Positions 25,587 through 35,313 of a stretch of DNA of 64,000 nucleotides are shown here, in pieces (the first letter of the stretch is position 1; each line of letters opens with the position of its first letter). The DNA is from Episyrphus balteatus (Eukaryota; Arthropoda; Insecta; Diptera; Syrphidae): the NCBI RefSeq assembly GCF_945859705.1, contig NC_079134.1, forward strand, positions 159,003,718-159,067,717. Reading direction: 5' to 3'. Below the pieces are notes generated by a model that had not been told where the DNA came from, did no database searches, and was given only the letters and a program-made list of their open reading frames with translations. A program made the translations under genes and the position numbers.

Positions 25587-25698
25587 TCATACTTGATCTA
25601 TTTCGTCTAATGATTCTAATTTTGCAATTGGTGCAAACACTGTTGTCCAATTTTCAGTATCATCCATTGTTTGGTTGAACGATGAATATTTTGAGCAC
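25587..25698 (-). CDS. sei: sei terminal exon: C-terminal 36 residues and stop
   Basis: On the minus strand a long T-run ending TTTCAG (acceptor at 25699-25700) is followed by G and 36 codons to the TGA at 25587-25589. The exon ends ...TVFAPIAKLESLDEIDQV. Its first base completes the AG left by the exon ending at 29406, so phase agrees. The acidic and hydrophobic end could be a protein-binding tail. That the exon belongs to sei is inferred from the strong acceptor and phase match; the sequence itself carries no domain signature. Confidence 0.8.
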
Positions 25699-26281
25699 CT
25701 GAAAAAAAAAAAAAAAACAAAATGTATGAATAAATTATATCAATGTATTAAAAATTGTTTCTCTTTTGTTTGATAAAATTTTAAACAATCTGATTTGAAA
25801 CAATAAACTTTCAATAAATAGAAAGCTGATTGGTATGATTGTTCTTGATAAATTTCAATACTTTTATTTTCTGAATCACCATTTGATACATTATTTGTGG
25901 TTGCTTTGTGAGTTTTTATCATAGACCTTTTATTCTGAAACAGACACTGGAGTTCTTGAATAGGTGATTCTTTTAGTAATCTGCTATGTTTATTTTGGGA
26001 CAATTTTTAGATAGTCGTGATTTAAGTCTGAAGTGCTCAACTTGGCAGAAGCATTAAAACAAATTGTATTCAGGCTCATTTTAAAGTGGAAAGTTCTGGT
26101 GTGGCTGGTTTTAGTGACTTACTTAAGGTCTTTTGGGTACTAAACATGAATCTGAATTTCTACAACAACATTTTTCGTGGTTATTTTGGCAAATTACCAA
26201 AAACTTGCTTTTGTTTTTGGCAAATTATTTGAAAAGTAAGCTCTTCACGGCTTTTGCCAAATAAACAAAATATATAGTGGA

Positions 26282-27778
26282 GTAACTAAAGCTCAAGAAT
26301 TGGCAATATTAGGGAACCCGGCCGAACAGCTTAGATTTTGATGATCTTTTTTTTTAAACGTCGGTAATTAAAAATACTTTAAAGTCTATAGATTAAAAAT
26401 TGCCGGTGTTGCCGTTTTGATTTTTTAAATTTAATTGAAGATTTTTGTGAACAAAAAATTTTTTTTTTCAAAAATTTTTCTTAAATTTCATAAATTTAAT
26501 AAAGCCAAAAGATTGTCTAGGCAATTCAAGGAAAAAAAATATATAGGAGTGAGAGACAATCTTCCATCGTTCAAGCGATAGATGCACTTTTCTTATTAAT
26601 TGACTTCAAACACAAAAAAAAAAATATTTGAACACAACGGCATTACCTACAATATTAAAATATACATTTTTAAAAAGCTAGAAGCCGAGTCATATTTGTA
26701 AAATTAAAATTAAGTTAATTGAAATAAGGGCTTTTGAAAGAATGGTAACTGAAGTCAGATTTTTGAAAAAAAAAAAAAAAAATTTTTGAAAAAATTTTAA
26801 CATGTCGTTTTTTCAACTTGTTCGTAACATAAAATGCATTTATTTTCAATTTTTTTGGCCACATTTATTATGATTTGAAATTAACAAAGGAAATGTCCAT
26901 ATGTATTACGGTTTATGAAAAATATTAAAAAGTATTTCATTTTCGAAGAACTTTTTTTAATAAAGTTTTGAAAAAAAATTTAACTTATTTTTTTAATGTT
27001 CAACATGAACACAAAAAAATTATTTTTTATTCATTTAATAACTCTTACTGTTGAAAGTTAAAAGCGAAAATTTAAAGTTCTTATTTACCAAAATCTTTGA
27101 GAAAATTAATTATTTTTTCAGTTTTTATTAAAAAAAAACCCATTGAAATTGAAGTAATTTTTAATTTTTTTTTCAAAAGTGTGATATATATTACCTTTTC
27201 TGCTTCGGAATTCAACTGATAGTATTTATGGCCAAAATTTTTTTTAAAATTAATTCACATTTTTTTAGAAAAAGTTTGGAAAAAAGTCATTTTAAATTTT
27301 TTTATTAACATTTTTTTTTTTTAATTCTGAGTTTGAGGACCATTTTTTCAAAAAGTCTTGATTAAATTTAGTGGATTTAAATTTAAGAGATAAGAATGAG
27401 CTTCTGGCTTTTTTAAAATGTATTTTAAAATATTGTAGGTGTTGCCGTTGTTTTCAAAATATTTTTTTTGTGTTTGAGGTCAGAATGTTAGAAAATTGCA
27501 TTTATCGCTTAAACAATGGAAGATTGTCCCTTACTGCCTTTTATATATTTTCCTTAAATTACCTAGAGAATCTTTTGCTATCATTTGTTTTATGAAATTT
27601 AAGCAAAAAAAATGGTTTTGTAAAAAAAAATTTAATTTTAATTTAAAAAAAACAATACGGCAACACCGGCAATTTTTAATCTATAGACTTTAAAGTATTT
27701 TAAATTACCTACGTTTGAAAAAAAATCGTCAAAATCAGAGCTGTTCGGCCGGGTTCCCTAATAATTTGCTTTAGTTAC
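26282..27778. mobile_element. 1.5-kb foldback element in the last sei intron
   Basis: The ends GTAACTAAAGC / GCTTTAGTTAC are followed inward by AGGGAACCCGGCCGAACAGC and its complement. Pairing continues through the arms: TAAAAATTGCCGGTGTTGCC near 26394 pairs with a stretch near 27655, and GACAATCTTCCATCGTTCAA near 26565 pairs with one near 27510. Arms are about 700 bp and meet near 27030. No transposase frame was seen. The ACGGCAACAC motif is shared with the element at 12209-14229, suggesting related families. No target duplication was resolved. Confidence 0.8.
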
Positions 27779-28439
27779 CCTTCTATTGAAATTATTTTCA
27801 ATTCATAAATTTTTAAAACCTTTGTCTAACTCTTTGCTTTTTCAAAATGTCTCACTGTTCGCTTTTTGTCATTTCATCGAAAATATAATATTAAAAAAAG
27901 ACTCTTTTTGACTTTATTTAAATACTTTGTGCTAAATTTCATTTCACCTTTTTCCAACCAAAATCTCACGACTCGAAGTTTGTACAATTTCTTAATTTCA
28001 TTAAAGAAATGGAAAGCTCAAAACTATACCAATACAAAAGTAATTCATAGACTTTGATAACAGATTATAGATTTACCAACAAGATAATAATGACATTTTT
28101 TTCCCAAAAAAAAAGCGATCACTTCAAGATACCACTTTCATAATAACTAAAAAGTAAAGATTTAAAAATTTAGGATTTTCGCATAAAATGTTTGTACGGT
28201 GATTTTGATTGAAAAGCTTTTTTTTTTTTAAATGTAATACTTTTAGTTGTTACCCAAAAGTCGAAAAAGTAATTTTTTGGTCAACAGAAAAAAGTATCCT
28301 CTACAAGAAGTTTTTTTTAAATGTTAATAACAACCATACTAAATTATAGCAATGGCAGAAAAACAAACTTTTCTATTAGATTTTGGTATCGAATCAGAAG
28401 CAAGAAAATCCAAGGAAGCCTTCACGTCAAAAATAACGT

Positions 28440-28712
28440 GTTGAATAAAATACAGCACGACCGACTAAGCTAGTACTGTCAAGTGTAAAGAAGGGTCAGG
28501 CTCAAAAACTAATGGAGAGAATAATTGCAACGACAACTGCATACAATTGGCCTTAGACATGGAACAATTCAAAACCGAGAGGCAAAGGAAGGTCAACCCG
28601 GGGCGCACCCCGCATGAGGAGCCATAATGTGTGGTGGGTGAGAGTTGTGAATTGTGATCCCCTCCAAGATCATGACTGTCATCGATAAAGGAGAAGAAGA
28701 AGAATTCTTAAT
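28440..28712 (+). repeat. Possible 3' end of a non-LTR retrotransposon
   Basis: This block is much more GC-rich than its surroundings and ends in AAGGAGAAGAAGAAGAA, like the short-repeat tails of some LINE elements. A basic frame containing GKGRSTRGAPR precedes it, resembling the basic end of LINE proteins. The match is weak and no reverse-transcriptase motif is present. It could also be an unrelated GC-rich fragment. Confidence 0.3.
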
Positions 28713-29405
28713 TCCAACACGAAGTAAAAAAACCTTTATCGCCAAGTTTCGGAGATAAAAAAACACATTTTGAAGTTGTTCTATCTCAAAGAAGTGCCGT
28801 CATAGATTTTTGACTTGGGATTTGATATCAAAAGCTATTAGAAAAGTTTATTTTGGTTCAACGGAAAAGTAATTACTCAGGTTTTTTGTTTGTTTCAAAA
28901 CATAGTTGGCAGCAATAGAACGCCAAAATTAAACAAATCAAAGAAATAACATAAATTAAAAGCTCCAGATTGGACGTTGTTTTCAATTAAAATGTTTTTT
29001 CGGTCGGACAGATTTTTGATATCAATTTACCTTAATTTCTAACTTATAAACTGTTTTTTAACCATACAAAATCTTTTAAAAGGTTTATCCTGTCCGCGCC
29101 ATTTTAAATACAAACTAGTTTGTTACTTTTTTTATATTCTCCATACTAATATTCTTAACGGTACTAAATTTCATAATTGTTCGCCAAGAAATGATCATGT
29201 AAATGATTTTTGACGATAAAAAGTATGAAAGGCACCACTGTGCGCCGTATTGTGTATCAGCTATAGCAGTTCAAATCTAAATGAGACCTGAGAGCAGATT
29301 TTTTGCTATCCAAAGCAAAATGATACTTCCTTTGTAATTTTATTGAAATTGCCCCATAATTATTCGTCGTCTATTTTTGAAAACATATTTTTGTATTATT
29401 TTTAC

Positions 29406-29930
29406 CTGAACAAACTTTTGTCAGTTCCACCGGTCGCCGCCGTACACTCGGGCTGCGAAACAGATCTCTGCACATTGGTTCGTTGTTGTTGTAATGAGGC
29501 TGTGATTGATGATGATGATGGCTGTTGCAAATGTGGCGATGGATGTGGCTGTAGCTGATGTTGCAATGGCTGTTGCTGTTGTTGTTGTTGTTGTTGCTGC
29601 AGTTGTAGTTGTTGTTGTAATTGAAGTTGAGTTGATGTCGTTTGTTGAGGTTTATCAGTTGTGATTGCTGCACATAAATCAAATGAGAAATCACTTTCGG
29701 ACGGCTGATAGGATGTTGTTGTGATCTGTTGCTTACTAGCTAACAATTGCTGTTGATGTTGCAATTGTTGTTGCTGTTCTAATTGATGTTGCAATTGTTG
29801 CTGATGCAGCGTCAATTGCATCTGTTGCTGTTGATGCAGTATGTCGAGAATTGTACGAATGTCTTTATGCAAATTCGTTTCTAGTGTGTCGATACGTTGA
29901 GTTAATTCACCTATTTGTGTTTTGATTGAG
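29406..29930 (-). CDS. sei: sei exon: coiled coil and Gln/His-rich tail
   Basis: The exon follows acceptor TTTTAAAG, starts in phase (C completes the preceding AG to Ser), and runs 525 nt to a GTAAAA donor. The first ~30 residues (from SIKTQIGELTQRIDTLETNL) have Leu/Ile spacing of a short coiled coil, the position where ERG channels carry a tetramerising coiled coil. Next come Gln-rich blocks with an uninterrupted run of ten Gln, a PHPSPHLQQ stretch and a Ser run. The reading frame meets TAA inside the donor itself, so an unspliced transcript would end the protein after ...DKSLFR. Confidence 0.88.
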
Positions 29931-29996
29931 CTTTAAAATAAAAAAAAATAAACAAATTAGTTTAATGGAAACTTTGTCAAATTATTAGCAATTAAC

Positions 29997-30429
29997 CTGA
30001 TTTCTACGGTTTTCATACAATGGTGACATGTTGAATGTGATGTTTGTTCGGCACCATGTCCACCAACTACCGAACTGCCAGTACTTTCAGTTCGCATATG
30101 CAGTTTCACTCTGCTGCAAGGTTGTGGATCCTTTTGGCCACAACAACAGGTATTCTGCGATGTGGCACAAAGCGTGATGGTTTCAGTTTCTTGCAGTTCG
30201 TCGGGTATTATTTCACCCAGGGGAATGCTCATTCCAATTGGTATCGACGAATGAGGCTGATGACGGCGTCGATGTCCTAATAGGGGATCGAATGATTCAT
30301 TGCCAACACCTGGAACACTTCCACCTCCAATGTTGCTGCCACCATTCTCAACACCACCACCCATGTTGCCAACGATACTGGTTCGGGTTCTGTGCGTGTT
30401 TTGATGACTTTCCGTTGGTGACGTTGCTG
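29997..30429 (-). CDS. sei: sei exon: Cys-rich part of the cytoplasmic tail
   Basis: The exon is 433 nt, bounded by acceptor ATAG (next to 30429) and donor GTTAAT. It begins in phase after the exon ending at 43328 (G plus CA gives Ala). The encoded tail has Gly-rich segments and unusual Cys clusters: NTCCCGQKDPQPC and STCHHCMK. The acceptor is a tandem ATAGCAG, so either 30429 or 30426 can be the first base, adding or removing one Ala. Separated from the next exon by only 66 bp. The tail of ERG channels varies among species, so its function is not inferred. Confidence 0.87.
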
Positions 30430-31440
30430 CTATGCCAATTAAAAATATACGTTTCAGTAAATTTGATATTTTTTTTCGTAACTCAATTGCACATCAAAGA
30501 CAAACAATTATATTCGATTCTAAGGCACGAAAAATGAAAAATAAAAAAAAAAGAAGTTTCTACACGAGAATGTCAGAGGATGAAGAACTCGACAAGCAAA
30601 TTAATGTTCTACTTAAAAAAAAGTCTTTAAGGCAAAATTATATACATTCAACAGTTTCTCTTTTAAGGGTAGTTAAAAAAATGCTTATTTTTGGATTAAA
30701 AAGTTGCGAAGATACCAAAAAAAATATCATGTTTGTTTGGGTTCATAGGGACAGCAAACAAAAAAATAGAAACCATTCTGATGGACAATTGAAATTTGTA
30801 ACAATAGAAAGGAAACGATAAGGCTTTTTGTCGACAGAGAGGGAACCTTAAGTTAAGTAAAAATAAATTTAGGACGGCTCGTGGTAAAAATGTATACAAT
30901 GTATATACAGTAAAGTTAAAGGTATTATTGAAATCAGACAGGTTTAGTCTAAAATCATTTCTCTTTGAACTTTTGACTAAAAAAAAAAACACCCTGCATC
31001 CAAAAGTTGGTATATCATAAGTCTAGCATGCTCATATTATCCACTCGCAATAAATATTAGAAATATTTTTTTCATACTAATAACAAATATCATTAAAATT
31101 AAACTTGAGCCAAAGGCACCATTTTGAATTTAACGGAAAAATATTTAAAGAACGAATTAATTGCCCATTGTTAATTTCGTACAAAAATGATTCAGACAAA
31201 ACTTTGATCTTGACACATTTTTCTATGATTCGTATTTTTCAACTTAAATCTGAACAAATGTTTTGCTTCATTTACTTTTTTTCCCTTTACCCTCTACACT
31301 GATGGAAAAAAAACGCAACGTAAAATGTAATATTTTCAACGTTAATCTAATGTTAAAAAACTAACATCTTAAACATTTACAAGCTTTACAAAAAGATATA
31401 TCACGTCATTGTGGTGGCAACGTATGATTTGTAATAAATT

Positions 31441-31527
31441 ATTCTATGAATTGTCACTCGATGAATTGTTTTCGACGAATTGTTATTCGATTAATTGTTA
31501 TGCGAAAAATTTTCATTCGAAATATTT
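31441..31527 (+). repeat. Left part of a ~15-bp minisatellite
   Basis: Degenerate direct copies of a unit near GAATTGTCATTCGAT, including ATTGTCACTCGATGAATTG. The same unit in the same orientation forms the array at 42308-42455, on the far side of the transposon complex. Confidence 0.65.
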
Positions 31528-32094
31528 GTTTCCTTAAAAACAAATACACTATCTAGCCCAAAAAATTAAGGGAACAAAAAAGAATCGTGATTTTTTTTAG
31601 TGATTTTCGATAGGCTGTATCTCAGTAAAAAATGATCGCATCATGACTAAAGCATGTGAAAGCTACATTCGTTTAAATTTTAGATAAATCAAAGAAAAAC
31701 TAAAAGTTTTCAAAAAAAAGTTAAATTTTGAAAAAAAATTTTTCATACCATTTTTTGATATTTTTCCTAATTTTGAAAAATTTCGACTTTTCTTTGGTTT
31801 ATCTAAAATTCAAACAATATCTATTAATAAATTGTTAAAATAAACTCAAAAGAATTTGATTTTGCTCATAAAAAAGTGATTAGAAGTAAGTCATTTAGAG
31901 CTGCAGAAATATGGTGATTTATTTCATCTCAAAAGTTCAAACCCTCACAACAGAAAAACTGCTTAATGAATAAGCCCGAAACTTTGCATATTAATTTCAG
32001 GTATATTAAGCTTCAATAGTTAAGCCTCAGTTTAGTCTTATCACCCATACTTATAAAAAAGTGGCACATTTTCCAAAAAACCGTAAAAATGCTT

Positions 32095-32275
32095 ATAGTC
32101 CGGTCAATTTAGACATCCGAGGTTACATTAATTCCCAGCAAGCTGAAAATTGGTAGGATTGTTGGAAACACCATCATAAATTAAATTTAAAAAGTCCTCA
32201 TCGATCCGAGGTCTGGAAAAAAATTTACGGGGGGTCAAATGTCACAAAAACTGGTTTTTCACGATTTTGAGCAAA
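32095..32275 (+). repeat. Left inverted-repeat arm flanking the errantivirus
   Basis: This block, containing ATTCCCAGCAAGCTGAAAAT and TCCTCATCGATCCGAGG, is repeated as its reverse complement at 40635-40828. A second, more diverged pair lies outward (about 31600-31675 with 41930-42003). Together they suggest an older foldback-type element that was later split by the errantivirus. Confidence 0.75.
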
Positions 32276-32623
32276 ACGGTAAGTCTCATCAAAAAATTTT
32301 CAATGCAAGAATTGTAGACCAGATTATTATATATAATAAGTGTCATGACACTTTTTTTCCTAAGACCCACCGTTTCTTAGGTATAACGATTCAAAAAGTT
32401 GAAGTTCAGTTGTAATCGTCATAATCAGGCCTATTTTGAAAAAAACTCCTAACTGAAAAGTTCCTGAAATTTCATTATTTTTTAAGCTTGAATTTCGTTC
32501 TTCAACGGTTAAGAATATGGGAAAGCAAAAAAAAAAATGGAATTTTTCGCCATTTTTCCGATTGGGGCCCTTCTCCCGAAACCATTTCCCTGGAAATTTT
32601 TGTTTATAATATGTCTGAATATA

Positions 32624-32940
32624 AGTTATCACAGTATAAGTTGTCGTCGCTAACAACACGCGCGACACAACTTAGCTGACACAACATGTTGTCGACCCCA
32701 GTCAACACGAGCCAGTGACCAGACTGCAGCGAGGGTTCCCACAGGTGGGAATTCCAGGAATATGAAGTCAGCAGTACTACAGTCAGCAACACTAACAACA
32801 TAACAATAAAATTAGGTTTCTTTCGGGCCAACAAAATATTTATAATTGAGTTTACTTCTATCAATAAAAGAGCTCACTTCATTGAGCAAAAAGTACAAAA
32901 ACTGTTTTTTTTAGTTCATATAATAAACAAATCCATAACT
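32624..32940 (+). mobile_element. Errantivirus 5' LTR (317 bp)
   Basis: The repeat begins AGTTATCACAG and ends AATCCATAACT, the AGT...ACT termini usual for gypsy-type elements. It looks identical by eye to the 3' LTR, base for base, and has the same length. An AATAAA lies at 32863-32868. TATA at 32620-32623 and again after the 3' LTR is the 4-bp target duplication. Confidence 0.95.
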
Positions 32941-32957
32941 GGCGCCCGAGCAGATTA
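32940..32957 (+). promoter_or_regulatory. Primer-binding site of the errantivirus
   Basis: TGGCGCCCGAGCAG overlaps the last T of the 5' LTR. TGGCGCCCGA is the complement of a lysine-tRNA-type 3' end, as used by gypsy and by many retroviruses. The exact primer tRNA is inferred. Confidence 0.75.
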
Positions 32958-33040
32958 TCGCGGAATAAATAACCGTTTACTGAAAACCCGTGCAAACTTA
33001 AATAAAATAAGTGAAACCCGGTTAAAGTTAAAAAAAAATA

Positions 33041-33608
33041 AAAGTGAATTAAAACACTAAATGCAAAAAGTGAACTAAGACACTAAAAGCAAATAAAAAT
33101 AAAAAAAAGTGAATTAAAACACTAAATGCAAAAAGTGAACTAAGACACTAAAAGCAAATAAAAAAAAAAAAGTGGATAAAAAGTGGATTAAAACACACAA
33201 AAAGTGAACTAAGACAGTGCGTAACTCCCCTGAGGAAAAGAGGCCCCCCAGTAGCAACCAGCAAAAAGGAGGTGAAATTATTTACCAGCCGCCCAGGACA
33301 TAAGGAAGATGATAATTACAATCATAATAGCGTAAGGAAGTTTATTATTTTTTTAAAAAATTTTTTTTTCTCAAAAGAAAATTATTTTTAATTTAATTAA
33401 TTCAAAATATATTAAAATAATACGACAAAATATATAAATAAATTTATATAAGAATTTACAAAAAAAAGTTACAAAAATTAAATAAGAAATAATTACGCAG
33501 TAATTCAAAATATATTAAAATAATACGACAAAATATATAAATAAATTTATATAAGAATTTATTACAAAAAAAAAAGTGACACAAATTAAATAAGAAATAA
33601 TTACGCAA
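33041..33608 (+). repeat. Two tandem duplications in the errantivirus leader
   Basis: A 65-bp unit with GTGAATTAAAACACTAAATG and AAGTGAACTAAGACAC occurs twice plus a partial third copy (33041-33215). A separate unit of about 103 bp starting TTCAAAATATATTAAAATAA occurs twice (33401-33503 and 33504-33606). Both lie in the untranslated leader before gag. In gypsy the equivalent leader holds an insulator array, but its TGCATA-type sites were not seen here. Confidence 0.75.
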
Positions 33609-33760
33609 CAAGCGAAAAAAGAAACAAATTTTTATATTACAAAAAATCCAAGAATAAATATTTTTTATATTTCAAAAATATTATCTTCACAAAAGTGTAG
33701 AAAATTTTAAATCAAGAATAAATAGTTTTAAGAAAAATATATAAACATAAAAAGTGCAAC

Positions 33761-35272
33761 ATGGCAAACCAAAACAATAATTTAGTTCCCCCACCTATTA
33801 ACCCCCCTAATTTGAATATACCCCCTCCAAATCCACAACCACAAGGGAATCGACCACCACCACCTATTCAACCTGCCTTTATCGCTTCTCCGGAATTAAT
33901 AAATATTATCGCTGAAGTAGTTAATTCAATAGTTAGGCCAGACTTTGATGCTGTCCCTACACGGGACCAAGCCATTCGCCCCGAATTACTGAACAATTTG
34001 GAAGAACTTGATAAGATACCCGATGTCGTAAGATCCTTGCGGGATTTTTCGGGTAAGTCAGGAGAATTCAGCTCCTGGCGTAAAAGTGTAGAACGTATCT
34101 TAAAAATTTATGAACCTCTCCAAGGTACACCAAAGTTCTACGGTATCTTGAGCATAATTCGTAATAAAATTATTGGTGATGCAGACGCCGTATTGGAGTC
34201 GTATAATACTCCACTAGACTGGAGAGCAATTTCCAAATGTCTAACCTTACACTATGCGGATAAAAGAGATTTGGGTACTTTAGAGTACCAAATGACATCT
34301 CTTGTTCAAGGATATTCTTCAGTGCAAGAGTTCTACCAATCGGTATATAAACACTTGTCACTCCTCCTAAATAAGATTTCCTGCATGGACGTTGGTCAAG
34401 AGGCCATCTCTCTGTTGACTAGCAACTACAGGGACAAGGCATTGGATACTTTCATTAGAGGCCTAAACGGAGATCTTCCAAGACTCCTAGGCATGAAAGA
34501 GCCGTCGGACCTCCCAGAAGCCTTAAACTTATGCCAAAAACTGGAAAATCAAAAATTTCGCTCCCAATATGCGAGCAACCATCAAAATCAGCAACATTTA
34601 GGAAACTATCAAAAATTCCAAAATAGACGACAACAACCAACATTGTCCACCGGATATGCACAGAATAGGAGAACACCACAACAAAATGCTTTCTATCCAG
34701 AAATTGCCTACTTGCCACAACCTAACAACAGTATCCCTAATCTTGCCTACCAAAATAAGCAAAGAAATTATCCCAACTACCCCAACTACACGCACCCTAA
34801 TTATAACTACCCCAATCCTAATCACCCTAACTATACACAAACACAACCTAACTATAATTTTCCCAATTTTGCTCCTCCACGCCCACCCAAACCCCAACCC
34901 AAACCGGAACCAATGGAGACATCAACTATCCACTCTGGTGCCGTAAACTACCAGAACCGTCCCCAACCGTTTAAATACGCTGGTAAAAGGACACAAGGGT
35001 TCAACCCTTCAGTTCAAAATATGGTACCTCAGAAAATCCAAAGGAATTTTCATATAAATTCTGAAAATCCAGTTCCATCATCTTCAAATATACCTCCAGA
35101 TTTCACCCTGCAGCCAACTGGATATATCTCTCCTAACGATGCTTATGCCTTCTACCAACAACCAAACGTACAAGAAGCAGAAAACGATCCCGATCTTTAT
35201 AATTATATGCAAGAACAGATTGAAGATCAGGAACCCGAAGCCGATGAATGTGACATTCATTTTTTAGGTTAA
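33761..35272 (+). CDS. gag: Errantivirus Gag
   Basis: A 503-residue frame at the normal gag position. The N-terminal ~45 residues are Pro/Asn-rich. A globular part (about 60-290) resembles the capsid region, with SLRDFSGKSGEFSSWRKSVE near its start, and the C-terminal part is a low-complexity Asn/Pro/Tyr-rich stretch. No CCHC zinc knuckle is visible, as is usual for errantiviruses. The frame ends two codons after a TTTTTTA slippery site. Gag forms the particle that packages the RNA. Confidence 0.9.
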   Translation: MANQNNNLVPPPINPPNLNIPPPNPQPQGNRPPPPIQPAFIASPELINIIAEVVNSIVRPDFDAVPTRDQAIRPELLNNLEELDKIPDVVRSLRDFSGKSGEFSSWRKSVERILKIYEPLQGTPKFYGILSIIRNKIIGDADAVLESYNTPLDWRAISKCLTLHYADKRDLGTLEYQMTSLVQGYSSVQEFYQSVYKHLSLLLNKISCMDVGQEAISLLTSNYRDKALDTFIRGLNGDLPRLLGMKEPSDLPEALNLCQKLENQKFRSQYASNHQNQQHLGNYQKFQNRRQQPTLSTGYAQNRRTPQQNAFYPEIAYLPQPNNSIPNLAYQNKQRNYPNYPNYTHPNYNYPNPNHPNYTQTQPNYNFPNFAPPRPPKPQPKPEPMETSTIHSGAVNYQNRPQPFKYAGKRTQGFNPSVQNMVPQKIQRNFHINSENPVPSSSNIPPDFTLQPTGYISPNDAYAFYQQPNVQEAENDPDLYNYMQEQIEDQEPEADECDIHFLG

Positions 35273-35313
35273 ATGACTCTTCGCTGCCATACTTTCAATG
35301 CAGAACGAAGAGT
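35260..35313 (+). promoter_or_regulatory. Gag-Pol -1 ribosomal frameshift signal
   Basis: The heptamer T TTT TTA (35260-35266) sits in the gag frame with X XXY YYZ phasing, two codons before the gag stop. After a 9-nt spacer comes a hairpin: ACTCTTCG (35276-35283) pairs perfectly with CGAAGAGT (35306-35313). It is extended by CTGC (35284-35287) with GCAG (35300-35303) across an AA bulge, closing a loop of 12 nt. The pol frame is -1 relative to gag and open across the site. Confidence 0.85.

Larger units (their letters stand above)
25699..29405 (-). other. sei: sei intron (3,707 bp) with a foldback element
   Basis: The donor, GTAAAA next to 29406, is weak, and the acceptor is a strong T-run plus CAG. 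Besides the foldback at 26282-27778 and a possible retrotransposon tail near 28.5 kb, no exon is seen. Confidence 0.7.

Noticed and set aside
25406..25678. Phe-rich 90-codon plus-strand frame
   Set aside because: It arises from T-runs and overlaps the well-supported terminal sei exon on the other strand.
29371..29694. Asn/His-rich 107-codon frame on the minus strand
   Set aside because: It is the same CAA/CAG-rich DNA as the sei tail exon read in another frame.
29402..29872. A separate Gln-rich protein gene on the minus strand
   Set aside because: Splice sites and phase place it as an internal sei exon. The apparent start is a TTG inside the exon, and the stop lies in the splice donor.
30432..30821. 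129-codon plus-strand frame near the sei exon
   Set aside because: It is Lys-rich from A-runs, has no motif or splice context, and lies in a sei intron.
32604..32864. Minus-strand frames in the LTRs (32604-32864 and 39810-40142)
   Set aside because: They are identical because the LTRs are identical. They run antisense to the element and have no known counterpart.
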